A stretch of DNA of 20,336 nucleotides, taken from contig JAGHBX010000241.1 in assembly GCA_021160785.1 (NCBI GenBank), positions 1 to 20,336 of the forward strand, given 5' to 3'. Shown piece after piece: positions 8,985-15,384 of the stretch. The stretch is from Planctomycetota bacterium. GTDB lineage: Bacteria > Planctomycetota > Phycisphaerae > Sedimentisphaerales > Anaerohalosphaeraceae. Both the position numbers and the translations under genes were made by a program. Position 1 is the first letter of the stretch; every line of letters starts with the position of its first letter. The notes below the pieces were generated by a model, which saw only the letters and a list, made by a program, of their open reading frames with translations, was not told the origin of the DNA and searched no databases.

Positions 8985-10268
8985 TCATAATTTTGCAAAT
9001 CGACTCAGTACTTCACCTGTCAAATCCGATTCCAGCAGTTCGCACTTTTCGACATTCCGCTTTCTGCCCTGCCGAATCTGCCTTTCGCTTCTCGCCGAAT
9101 AGTATATCCCTATGGCGTCGTTACCCTGCACGTATGCTCTGTTCGCATAAGCCAGGGCGATCTGCTTTTCACCAATCACCGCACAGCTCAACACCCAGCC
9201 GATACACCGGCCATGGGTATCCAGCACGGCATCGTTCCGCCGAACCGGGCGAATGCCCTTTGTTCCAGGCAGTTGAATCCTGGCGACCGTCATGTCGGTT
9301 GCTTTTGACCTCCGTTCCATAGCCGCCTTACCGATGAAAAACTCCTTATCCAGCTTGACGGCCCAGCCGTACCCGGCCTCGAACGGAGAGATATCGAGCG
9401 GTCCCGCCAGTTCATGGCCGTAGAGCGGCAGGCCGGCCTCGATTCTCAGGCTGTCGCGCGCACCAAGGCCGCACGGCAGGACTCCCAGCGGTCCGCCCGC
9501 CTCTAAGATCATCTCACAGAGGTGTAATGCCTTATCCGGGTGGACGAACAGCTCGAATCCAAGCCTGGCCCCCGTATAGCCGGTGCGTGATATTAGACAC
9601 TCGATGCCCAGGATGTCCGTTTCGGCGAACTGGAATGGTCGTAATTCGTGTAACTCCGGCTTCTTCCCCTCGCCTGGCGCAGAGAGCACCTCAAGCGATC
9701 TCGGACCCTGCACAGCTATGTCAACCCTGCAATCGTTTCGGCAGTCCGCGGCGCGCAAATCCCGCAATCGAGGTCTGGCGCAGATTCTTCTGTCGGGTCG
9801 TTCCAGATCGATGCAGACTTCGTCGTCGAGCAGTGACCCGATCCAGCTCTTTATCCTGGCGTCGTTCGCCGCGTTGACGACGAGCATGAACTCCTCACGA
9901 CCCCTGCGATACACTATGACGTCGTCGAGAATGTCTCCCGACGGCCCAAGGATAAAGGAATACTGTGCACGTCCGACTTCGAGGGCTGCTGCGTTGTTAG
10001 TTGTTAACTGATCGACAAACCCGCCCGCGCCGGCGCCGGAAATTTCCAACACTCCCATGTGCGTGCAGTCGAAAATCCCCGCTGCATTCCGCACAGCGGC
10101 GTGCTCGGCGGATATGGACGAATACCATAGCGGCATAAGGTATCCGGCAAACGAAGCAATGTGGGATTTGTCGGCCAGTCTGCGGTGTAAATCGTATAAG
10201 ACCGTCCGCCTGGGTTCTTCCTCGAGTCCGTGCGACTCGGATTCATGGTCTACATTGTTGTCCAACAT
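8985..10268 (-). CDS. gcvT: glycine cleavage system T protein (aminomethyltransferase), with extra segments
   Basis: 427 aa, about 60 longer than typical GcvT (roughly 360-370). The core is clear: LYDLHRRLADKSHIASFAGYLMPLWY (about 24-49), IFDCTHMGVLEISG (65-78), PSGDILDDVIVY (109-120) with the folate-site Asp, VQGPRSLEVL, ISRTGYTGARLGFELF (226-241) and LGARDSLRIEAGLPLYGHEL (268-287). Extra parts are an acidic N-terminal leader (1-20), an Arg/Asp/Cys-rich insertion around 155-182 before VQGP, and a basic tail after about 395. GcvT moves the methylene group from GcvH to tetrahydrofolate and releases ammonia. The start is backed by AAGAGGG, 8 bases upstream. It is the first gene of the operon, under a glycine riboswitch. 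Confidence 0.95.
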   Translation of the reverse strand: MLDNNVDHESESHGLEEEPRRTVLYDLHRRLADKSHIASFAGYLMPLWYSSISAEHAAVRNAAGIFDCTHMGVLEISGAGAGGFVDQLTTNNAAALEVGRAQYSFILGPSGDILDDVIVYRRGREEFMLVVNAANDARIKSWIGSLLDDEVCIDLERPDRRICARPRLRDLRAADCRNDCRVDIAVQGPRSLEVLSAPGEGKKPELHELRPFQFAETDILGIECLISRTGYTGARLGFELFVHPDKALHLCEMILEAGGPLGVLPCGLGARDSLRIEAGLPLYGHELAGPLDISPFEAGYGWAVKLDKEFFIGKAAMERRSKATDMTVARIQLPGTKGIRPVRRNDAVLDTHGRCIGWVLSCAVIGEKQIALAYANRAYVQGNDAIGIYYSARSERQIRQGRKRNVEKCELLESDLTGEVLSRFAKL

Positions 10269-10331
10269 CTTCTAAGCCCTCTTAGAGAACAGAAAACGAA
10301 TGCTGTCTGCTTTCGCAGTCACAATTGTAAA

Positions 10332-10500
10332 CCTCTGTCCGTTTACCTGAGATAATTATCCCTTCGGTATCTGCACTATCGTGCAGCGTTCTCCAGAGGG
10401 CTGTCCGACCGGGATCCTTTTGCCTGAGAGTTTCCCTGCTGTCTTTTTCGGCGGCAGGTTACACCTTCGGCGTCCCAAACTACGGGACTCTCTCCAGGTC
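10332..10500 (-). ncRNA. tandem (two-aptamer) glycine riboswitch
   Basis: On the minus strand aptamer I spans 10500-10407 and aptamer II 10399-10332. Aptamer I has the closing pair GACC/GGTC, GGAGAG, P2 GTCCC/GGGAC, the core GCCGAAGGTGTAA, P3 CCTGC/GCAGG and CTCTCAGGCAAAAGGA. Aptamer II has P1 CCTCTG (10399-10394) with CAGAGG (10337-10332), P2 CTGCAC/GTGCAG, the core CCGAAGG (10367-10361) and CTCAGGTAAACGGACAGAGG. These are the conserved glycine aptamer elements, and the location before a gcv operon fits perfectly. The P1 5' strand can alternatively pair with the gcvT ribosome binding site (AGCCCTCT 10402-10395 with AGAGGGCT 10282-10275), which suggests a translational ON switch. Confidence 0.93.
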
Positions 10501-10521
10501 ATCAACCAGAGTCCTGGCCGG

Positions 10522-10549
10522 ATTATATCCATTCAAGCACGGCTGTCAA
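10522..10549 (-). promoter_or_regulatory. sigma-70-type promoter of the gcv operon
   Basis: Minus strand TTGACA (10549-10544), a 16-base spacer and TATAAT (10527-10522): both hexamers match consensus exactly. The predicted start is near 10515, just before aptamer I of the glycine riboswitch, which begins at 10500. Agreement of both sites with the riboswitch position makes this the best-supported promoter in the window. Confidence 0.85.
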
Positions 10550-10577
10550 GCAGGAATTCACTATATTCTATGCTGAG

Positions 10578-10610
10578 GCATTCCGATGCTTTAGATGCCT
10601 TGCGGAATGC
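10578..10610. repeat. inverted repeat in the divergent gcvT / oxidoreductase region
   Basis: GCATTCCG (10578-10585) and CGGAATGC (10603-10610) form an 8-bp perfect stem around 17 bases, which contain GATGC twice. It lies upstream of the gcv promoter and 236 bases before the oxidoreductase start. It could be an operator or a structured leader. The rest of 10611-10831 shows no convincing promoter; TTGACT at 10643-10648 has no good -10 partner. The frame is open from 10684, but no ribosome site supports an earlier start. Confidence 0.35.
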
Positions 10611-10845
10611 AAGCTACGGCCATTGAAGCCGTCGCATAAATTTTGACTTTTTCATAACGTGCTGATTTTACAGGACTTATGAAGTGCCTTCTGCATCGCG
10701 AAAAACCCGCTTGCAAAATCCTTATGCGATGGTTATGATAGTGTGTATCAGGCCCTGTGCGATGTTTGAGTCTATGGGCAACAGTAACTGGCGGAGCAAA
10801 AATGCATTTGAAGTCGAAAACCATTCAGTCTGGAGGAAAACTCTT

Positions 10846-12234
10846 ATGAACGGCATTACCAGCAAGAGCACATCACGTCGTGAATTCATGAAGGATACCG
10901 GCCGCATCGCCGCTGCATCGGCTTTAATAGCCGCCGGTCCGCATTTGTACGCCGCCGAGAACAACACTATCAAAGTGGCCTTGATAGGCTGCGGCGGCAG
11001 GGGCTCCGGCGCCGCCTCTAACGCCCTGTCCGTAAAGAACGGACCGACCAAACTCGTCGCCATGGCCGACGTCTTCGAGAACCGCCTCAACAGCAGCTAC
11101 GCCAATCTCAAGAAGATGCACGCCGACCAGATGGATGTGCCAAAGGATCGCCGGTTCCTGGGCTTCGACGCTTACAAACATGCGATGGATTGTCTCAGTC
11201 CCGGTGATATCGCGATCTTTGCAACACCTCCGGCATTTCGCTGGGTGCATTTCACCTACGCAATCAAGAAAGGCCTCAATGTTTTCATGGAAAAGCCCGT
11301 CACCGTCGACGGCCCAACCAGTCGGCGGATGTTCAAACTCGCAAAACAGGCATCCGCAAAGAACCTCAAGGTGGGAGTGGGATTGATGTCTCGTCACAGC
11401 CGGGCGTTTGAGGAACTCTATAAACGCCTTCAGGACGACGACATCGGCAATATCATTCTCCAGCGCGGCTACCGGATGCATGGAGCGGTCGGCTCCTTCT
11501 CCTCGGTTGCCAAGCCGGACGGGATCAGCGATCTGCTTTACCAGATACAGCGATTCCACAGTTTCATCTGGGCAAGCGGCGGCAACTTCAGCGACTTTTA
11601 CATCCACATCATCGATCATCAATGCTGGATGAAAAATGCATGGCCGATCAAGGCCCAGGCCTTAGGCGGACGCCATTACAAGCGGAATTCCAACGGCGTC
11701 CCTTATGTGGACCAGAATTTCGACACTTATTCGGTGGAATACACCTTCGCCGACGGCAGCAAATTCTTCATGGACGGGCGCTGCATGGCCGGCTGTAAGA
11801 ACATCTTCTCCAGCTACGCCCACGGCAGCAAAGGAATAGCCGTCGTCTCAAAGAGCAGCGACTGCGGAATGCCCTCCAGCACATACAAGGGTCAAAATAT
11901 TACGCGCGCCAACATGATCTGGGAATCCAAGGTCAGCCCCGATCAGCGCAATCCCTATCAAAACGAGTGGAACGACCTCGTTGACGCCGTGCGCAGCGAC
12001 ACCCCCTACAACGAAGTCGAGCGCGGCGTCAAAGCCAGCCTCGTCACGAGCCTGGGTCGTATGGCGGCGCACACCGGACAGGAAATCACCTACGACGAAA
12101 TCCTAAACTGTGACCACGAGATGGCGCCGGGCCTGGACAAACTGACGATGGATTCGCCCGCACCCCTCCAAATCGGGCCAAACGGAAGATATCCCGCACC
12201 CCAACCGGGCATAACAAAACAACGCGAATACTAA
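10846..12234 (+). CDS. Tat-exported Gfo/Idh/MocA family oxidoreductase
   Basis: 462 aa from ATG 10846, supported by GGAGG at 10832-10836 nine bases upstream. The N-terminus is a twin-arginine signal, SRREFMK (10-16) followed by a hydrophobic Ala-rich segment to about residue 37, so the folded, probably cofactor-loaded protein is exported. The Rossmann motif VALIGCGGRGSG covers 44-55 and the family EKP motif is FMEKPVTVDGP (148-157). Conserved C-terminal-domain pieces include GGNFSDFYIHIIDHQCWM and NPYQNEWNDLVDAVRSDTPYNEVERG. Secreted members of this superfamily are greatly expanded in Planctomycetes and act on sugars or glycosides through NAD-dependent redox chemistry. The substrate here is unknown. 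It appears monocistronic, and downstream is a 90-bp hairpin element. Confidence 0.9.
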   Translation: MNGITSKSTSRREFMKDTGRIAAASALIAAGPHLYAAENNTIKVALIGCGGRGSGAASNALSVKNGPTKLVAMADVFENRLNSSYANLKKMHADQMDVPKDRRFLGFDAYKHAMDCLSPGDIAIFATPPAFRWVHFTYAIKKGLNVFMEKPVTVDGPTSRRMFKLAKQASAKNLKVGVGLMSRHSRAFEELYKRLQDDDIGNIILQRGYRMHGAVGSFSSVAKPDGISDLLYQIQRFHSFIWASGGNFSDFYIHIIDHQCWMKNAWPIKAQALGGRHYKRNSNGVPYVDQNFDTYSVEYTFADGSKFFMDGRCMAGCKNIFSSYAHGSKGIAVVSKSSDCGMPSSTYKGQNITRANMIWESKVSPDQRNPYQNEWNDLVDAVRSDTPYNEVERGVKASLVTSLGRMAAHTGQEITYDEILNCDHEMAPGLDKLTMDSPAPLQIGPNGRYPAPQPGITKQREY

Positions 12235-12261
12235 TACTCTGTCAAGATTGATTGAGTGGGA

Positions 12262-12351
12262 GTGGCAGCCTTTTCGGCGCAGCCGAAAGGGATGGCTGAG
12301 TCGTTGGCAAACCATCCCTTTGCTCCGCTGCGCTGCACAAAAGGCTGCCAC
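12262..12351. repeat. 90-bp imperfect inverted-repeat element (MITE/REP-like)
   Basis: The ends are GTGGCAGCCTTTT (12262-12274) and AAAAGGCTGCCAC (12339-12351), a perfect 13-bp terminal inverted repeat. Inner arms AAAGGGATGG (12286-12295) and CCATCCCTTT (12312-12321) pair perfectly as well, and the intervening segments share GCGCAGC/GCTGCGC. The left arm also folds alone as TTTCGGC-gca-GCCGAAA (12272-12288). It has no coding potential. It sits between the convergent oxidoreductase gene and the minus-strand symporter cluster and could serve as a bidirectional terminator. This architecture is typical of small mobile or dispersed repeats. Confidence 0.7.
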
Positions 12352-12388
12352 CCAACTCCGGCCGAATCGTCGAGAAGCCGTCCGTGCC

Positions 12389-12547
12389 CTACTTCATTTC
12401 CAGTTTTCCCCAGATCGACGCCAAAAAACCGACCGCTGCAACGGTAACGGCCGTGAAAACGATTCCATAGACCATGTTTCCATACATGTAATAACCGCAG
12501 CAAACACCGCACGGTAAACAGCAATACAGGGCGTTTTCAGCAGGCAC
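12389..12547 (-). CDS. candidate 52-aa cysteine-rich single-TM peptide
   Basis: The GTG at 12547 shares its first base with the TAG stop of the preceding small gene (TAGTG), a typical coupled stop/start; the frame before it is closed. The 52-aa product has five cysteines near the N-terminus (Cys9, 10, 13, 16, 17 in CCLPCGVCC), then a hydrophobic segment (about 26-46, VYGIVFTAVTVAAVGFLASIW) and a short charged end GKLEMK. An ATG at 12487 would give only the 32-aa hydrophobic part. There is no strong Shine-Dalgarno, so expression would depend on coupling. I do not recognise the family. The clustered cysteines next to a membrane helix suggest a metal or disulfide site, but the ORF is short enough to be chance. 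Confidence 0.42.
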   Translation of the reverse strand: MPAENALYCCLPCGVCCGYYMYGNMVYGIVFTAVTVAAVGFLASIWGKLEMK

Positions 12548-12696
12548 TACTCATTAGGGGCGGCAGGCGTATCGTCTGACAGTCGCTTGAGCATATCTTT
12601 AATATCAGCGCCGCCCTTGATGGCAACGAGGCCGAGGACGGCCAGGTACCACCCTATGCAACCCACTGACAGTACTAACCAGAAAAGCTTAATCAT
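12547..12696 (-). CDS. 49-aa single-TM small membrane protein, symporter-associated
   Basis: ATG 12696 overlaps the end of the symporter frame by 8 bases (ATGATTAA) and is preceded at 8 bases by a strong AAGGGAG (12711-12705). The product begins MIKLFWLVLSVGCIGWYLA, with one membrane helix at about residues 3-26, then the charged tail ADIKDMLKRLSDD. It ends TPAAPNE. Small one-helix proteins encoded directly after sodium:solute symporters occur elsewhere and are thought to be accessory subunits, so an accessory role is likely here (inference). The good ribosome site and coupling to the symporter make it a credible gene despite its size. Confidence 0.72.
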   Translation of the reverse strand: MIKLFWLVLSVGCIGWYLAVLGLVAIKGGADIKDMLKRLSDDTPAAPNE

Positions 12697-13048
12697 TATT
12701 GTCGCTCCCTTCAGCGTTACGGACGGGCTTTAACAGTGATCCCGCCACCATCGCTATCGCCACCGCTATATATGTCAGCATGCCCCAAACATGAGGTCCG
12801 ATCTGATCGGCGAATAATTTCTCTGTCGCAGGCAGTTGCTCGCACACCAGGTAAGTTACGGGCATGACCGCGCCTATGACAATCGCGCCAAAAGCGCCCC
12901 AGTTGTTCGCCCGCTTCCAGTAACAACATGCGATCAGCAACGCCGACATGCTTGAGAGGTAAATTGTACCCGTAACCGCAAGGTAAGTCCAGAGATCACC
13001 CTTGAGCGGATACCACAAGCCGTAGACGAGAAGGAAAACACCTATCAT
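12689..13048 (-). pseudogene. C-terminal part of the sodium:solute symporter, downstream of an in-frame TAG
   Basis: The frame continues directly from the N-terminal part: after TAG (13069-13067) come six codons (NRAIIA) and then ATG 13048, with no frameshift. This part encodes about four hydrophobic helices (MIGVFLLVYGLWYPL; LWTYLAVTGTIYLSSMSALLIACC; WGAFGAIVIGAVMPVTYLVC; MLTYIAVAIAMVAGSLL), which match the last helices of SSS transporters. No Shine-Dalgarno precedes ATG 13048, so independent translation is doubtful. With read-through the whole protein would be about 495 aa, a normal SSS length. The two parts are therefore one gene broken by a single nonsense codon, an assembly error, or a read-through case. 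Confidence 0.8.
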
Positions 13049-13066
13049 GGCGATGATCGCCCTGTT

Positions 13067-14176
13067 CTACATCAGGCCCTTTCGCTGGGACCATTTTCCC
13101 TTGTGGAACGGGGCCATGATGTCGTTATAAATAACGCCTCCCCAACTCAGCATATACGACGCATCGGTGGACATATCGGCCGCCAGCATCGCAGCGACGA
13201 CAACGCCCATCAGGATCGACGGGACAAACGTGGCGAGGAACTTTGGCATGGCAAGCATGGTGTTGGCGCCCACCTCGTCGGGCGTGAGCATCGCAAGCGC
13301 TGCGATTCCCCACAGGCCCGGCAGAAGGAACCTGCACACAAAGAACGGGCTTGTGCCCTTGTAGATTTTCTGGCCGGTCGCGCTGTTTTTGGCTGATAGA
13401 ACCCTTTGTATCATGGTCTGCCATGTCAGCACGACGGCGAATGCGACAAAGGCATTGAAGATGACGTAGGCCGGTCCCATCTCCGGATGGACGAATGGAT
13501 TGAAGCCGCCCGGACCGTAATTTGTCTCTACCGTTCGGACCAGGTCCGACCAGCCGACTCTTACAAAGATCATGATCGTAACGACAAGCAGGCCGATGCT
13601 CATCATAATGAATTGCAGATAGTCCGTAATGAGAACGGAGACCATACCCCCCAGCACTGTGTACAGGCCGATACCGAACAGCAGCATGGTCATTGTAATT
13701 TCGAGGTACTCCGGCTTTAGCCCGCACACGGCAACCAGGAAATCGCCGCCGGTGCGCAGAAACACACCCATATTGAGCAATCCACCCAACACAATCACAA
13801 CGCCGCTCATCCAGCGGATACGCGCACCGAACTTCTTCTCGAATAACTCGGGGATGGTCATCACCCCGGCCGCTCGAAGCGGCTTTATGCAGAAACCCGT
13901 GCTGCCCACAAACAACATCGCTATGGCCACCAGAATACCCGGTGTCGCACCGGCAAAGCCCTTGTCGTAACCGTTCTGGGCGGTGTACATGCAGGTCACA
14001 ATCCCGAATTCACAGGCCGTCAGTGATGCGATGCCAAGGTATATGTTCAACTCACGGCCCGCCACCAGGAACTGATCGACCTTTAAGACATATTTGCGGA
14101 CAGCCACCCCTACGGCTATCACGATCACGATGTAAAGACCAACAATACTGCCGTCAATAAATGAAAAATTACTCAT
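13067..14176 (-). CDS. sodium:solute symporter (SSS family), N-terminal 369 residues ending at an in-frame TAG
   Basis: Polytopic SSS/SGLT-fold transporter. The start ATG 14176 has AAAGGA five bases upstream. Signatures are YVLKVDQFLVAGRELNIYLGIASL (about 29-52), LRAAGVMTIPELFEKKFGARIRWMSG (about 103-128), YTVLGGMVSVLITDYLQFIMM and the TM8 sodium-site region AADMSTDASYMLSWGGVIYND. The protein stops after WSQRKGLM at TAG, where homologues continue into several more helices. Normal TAG stops in at least three neighbouring genes argue against genetic recoding. The neighbouring GH109, kinase, nucleotidyltransferase and epimerase genes point to a sugar or amino-sugar substrate (inference). If the TAG is real and not suppressed, the transporter is probably inactive. 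Confidence 0.88.
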   Translation of the reverse strand: MSNFSFIDGSIVGLYIVIVIAVGVAVRKYVLKVDQFLVAGRELNIYLGIASLTACEFGIVTCMYTAQNGYDKGFAGATPGILVAIAMLFVGSTGFCIKPLRAAGVMTIPELFEKKFGARIRWMSGVVIVLGGLLNMGVFLRTGGDFLVAVCGLKPEYLEITMTMLLFGIGLYTVLGGMVSVLITDYLQFIMMSIGLLVVTIMIFVRVGWSDLVRTVETNYGPGGFNPFVHPEMGPAYVIFNAFVAFAVVLTWQTMIQRVLSAKNSATGQKIYKGTSPFFVCRFLLPGLWGIAALAMLTPDEVGANTMLAMPKFLATFVPSILMGVVVAAMLAADMSTDASYMLSWGGVIYNDIMAPFHKGKWSQRKGLM

Positions 14177-14200
14177 GCGAATCCTTTACAAAAAAGCTAC

Positions 14201-14216
14201 CCGGGAAAACTCCCGG
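14201..14216 (-). promoter_or_regulatory. hairpin plus T-run in the symporter leader, possible attenuator
   Basis: CCGGGA-gttt-TCCCGG on the minus strand is followed after five bases by TTTTTT (14195-14190) and then the symporter ribosome site AAAGGA. It is similar to an intrinsic terminator, though the gap before the T-run is atypical. It lies inside a 17-codon ORF (14222-14169, MFPGVFPGSFFVKDSHE) whose stop overlaps the symporter start by 8 bases. Translation of that ORF could affect the hairpin. Confidence 0.35.
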
Positions 14217-14230
14217 AAACATGACTTCCT

Positions 14231-14296
14231 TTACAGACCTTTGATATATTCGCAAACCCTCACAATTTCAAGCTTATAATCCAACTGTAAGGCCAC
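14231..14296 (-). other. candidate 21-codon leader ORF upstream of the symporter
   Basis: AAGGAG (14310-14305 region of the minus strand) lies 7-8 bases before GTG 14296; the frame runs 21 codons to TAA at 14231. The peptide (VALQLDYKLEIV then RVCEYIKGL) looks protein-like, and the frame stays open for 12 more codons upstream of the GTG. I do not recognise it. It may be a leader peptide or a remnant of a longer coding region. Confidence 0.25.
14243..14271 (-). promoter_or_regulatory. possible sigma-70 promoter of the symporter gene
   Basis: Minus strand TTGAAA (14271-14266), a 17-base spacer and TATATC (14248-14243) lie 67 bases before the symporter start. The -35 matches 5 of 6 and the -10 matches 4 of 6 consensus bases. 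It competes with the reading of this stretch as a small ORF. Confidence 0.35.
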
Positions 14297-14355
14297 AAAA
14301 CAACTCCTTCTTAATGTTTCCCGACTCTCAATTTTTCACTTTATTCTTAGAACTT

Positions 14356-14441
14356 CTAACAAAATGAAACGTGGCACGGACATCCTGCCCGTGTATCATG
14401 GGCAAGATGCCCATGCCACATTAAAGCACTCATTTTGTTAG
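14356..14441. repeat. nested inverted-repeat element at the 3' end of the epimerase gene
   Basis: The outer arms are CTAACAAAATGA (14356-14367) and TCATTTTGTTAG (14430-14441), a perfect 12-bp inverted repeat. The inner element runs 14371-14419, from GTGGCACGGACATCC to GATGCCCATGCCAC, and pairs over about 23 bases around TATCA. The right outer arm contains the epimerase stop codon (TAA at 14440-14438). As minus-strand RNA three of the four inner mismatches become G-U pairs, so the hairpin is better in the epimerase transcript and probably works as its terminator or 3' stabiliser. The shape also fits a small MITE-like insertion. Confidence 0.7.
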
Positions 14442-15352
14442 GCGCTCTTAAAGAATTCGATTGTCTCGCTCAGACCCTCGTCAAATTGTCCGCTCGGAGT
14501 GAAACCGGCGGTCAGCAGTTTGTCGATATCGGCCTGGGAATGCCTGACATCTCCGGCGCGGACCGGGCCGTACTGAATCTTTGACGATGAACCGGTCAGT
14601 TCGATAATCTTTTCGGCTGTTTCCCGGATCGTCCGGCACTTGCCGTAAGCGACGTTGTACACTCCGGTCAGTTCCTCGCCGGTCGCCATATAGACATTCG
14701 CCGCCACCACATCTCTTACGAAGATAAAGTCGCGTGTCTGTCCGCCGTCGCCGAAAATTGTGATCGGCTCATTGCAGACGGCGCGATGAATAAAGATCGG
14801 TATCGCCGCGGCGTACTGGCTCCTGGGATCCTGCCGCGGGCCGAAAACGTTAAAATACCGTAGACACGCCGTGTTTAGCCAACCCTCATCGTGAAAAATC
14901 CGGCAGTAATACTCCCCGTCCAGCTTGGTCACCGCATAAGGGCTTTTGGGTTCGGGGATCATCGTTTCGACCTTCGGAACAGTCGGATTATCGCCGTAAT
15001 TAGCAGCCGACGAACTCAAGCAGAGTTTTTTTACTCCCGCCTGGGCCGCTGCCTGCAAAACATTCAAAGTACCTGTCGTATTAATCTCCACGCACTCACA
15101 CGGCTTCTCCATCGACTCGGGCACACTGATCATCGCCGCCAGATGGAAAACATAATCCACACCCTGCACCGCCCTTTTCACAGCGGCACGATCCGTGATC
15201 GAGCCTTCGATAAACTCCACGTCAAAGGCCTCGATGTTCTCACGGCAGCCCGTCCGCAGGTTATCCAGAACCCGCACTTCGGCTTCTTTGTTAAAGTGTT
15301 CGACAATGCTGCTGCCGATAAACCCGGCTCCGCCGGTTACAAGAACTCGCAT
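14438..15352 (-). CDS. NAD-dependent UDP-sugar epimerase (extended SDR, GalE/WbpP-like)
   Basis: 304 aa. The N-terminal NAD-binding motif is VTGGAGFIGSS (5-15) and LDNLRTG follows at 29-35. Catalytic residues are Ser113-115 in LSSSAANYG and the YxxxK pair Tyr139/Lys143 in SPYAVTKLDGEYY. Other family blocks are LRYFNVFGPRQDP and FGDGGQTRDFIFVRDVV. Members interconvert UDP-glucose/galactose or the N-acetylated forms. Following a NahK-like kinase and a nucleotidyltransferase, UDP-GalNAc/UDP-GlcNAc 4-epimerisation is the best guess. AGGAG is 7 bases before the ATG and the gap to the kinase gene is 32 bases. The stop codon lies in a repeat arm. It is cytoplasmic. A nucleotide-sugar dehydratase is possible but less likely. 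Confidence 0.9.
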   Translation of the reverse strand: MRVLVTGGAGFIGSSIVEHFNKEAEVRVLDNLRTGCRENIEAFDVEFIEGSITDRAAVKRAVQGVDYVFHLAAMISVPESMEKPCECVEINTTGTLNVLQAAAQAGVKKLCLSSSAANYGDNPTVPKVETMIPEPKSPYAVTKLDGEYYCRIFHDEGWLNTACLRYFNVFGPRQDPRSQYAAAIPIFIHRAVCNEPITIFGDGGQTRDFIFVRDVVAANVYMATGEELTGVYNVAYGKCRTIRETAEKIIELTGSSSKIQYGPVRAGDVRHSQADIDKLLTAGFTPSGQFDEGLSETIEFFKSA

Positions 15353-15384
15353 TCCAATTCTCCTGTAGACTGCACGTGGGCCAC

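Noticed and set aside
10684..10845. 54-codon N-terminal extension of the oxidoreductase
   Set aside because: No ribosome site at 10684. The Tat signal and GGAGG support ATG 10846.
12231..12524. Minus-strand 97-codon ORF across the 90-bp hairpin element
   Set aside because: Much of it is translation of the inverted repeat in arbitrary frame, with no ribosome site. A different frame holds the better small-ORF candidate.
13067..13069. TAG recoded as an amino acid (alternative genetic code or pyrrolysine)
   Set aside because: Several nearby genes end at TAG in the expected place, and the family has no pyrrolysine. Suppression at this single site cannot be excluded, but code-wide recoding can.
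14371..14419. CRISPR-like or tRNA-like structure in the inner palindrome
   Set aside because: It is a single palindrome with no repeat-spacer periodicity and no cloverleaf elements.
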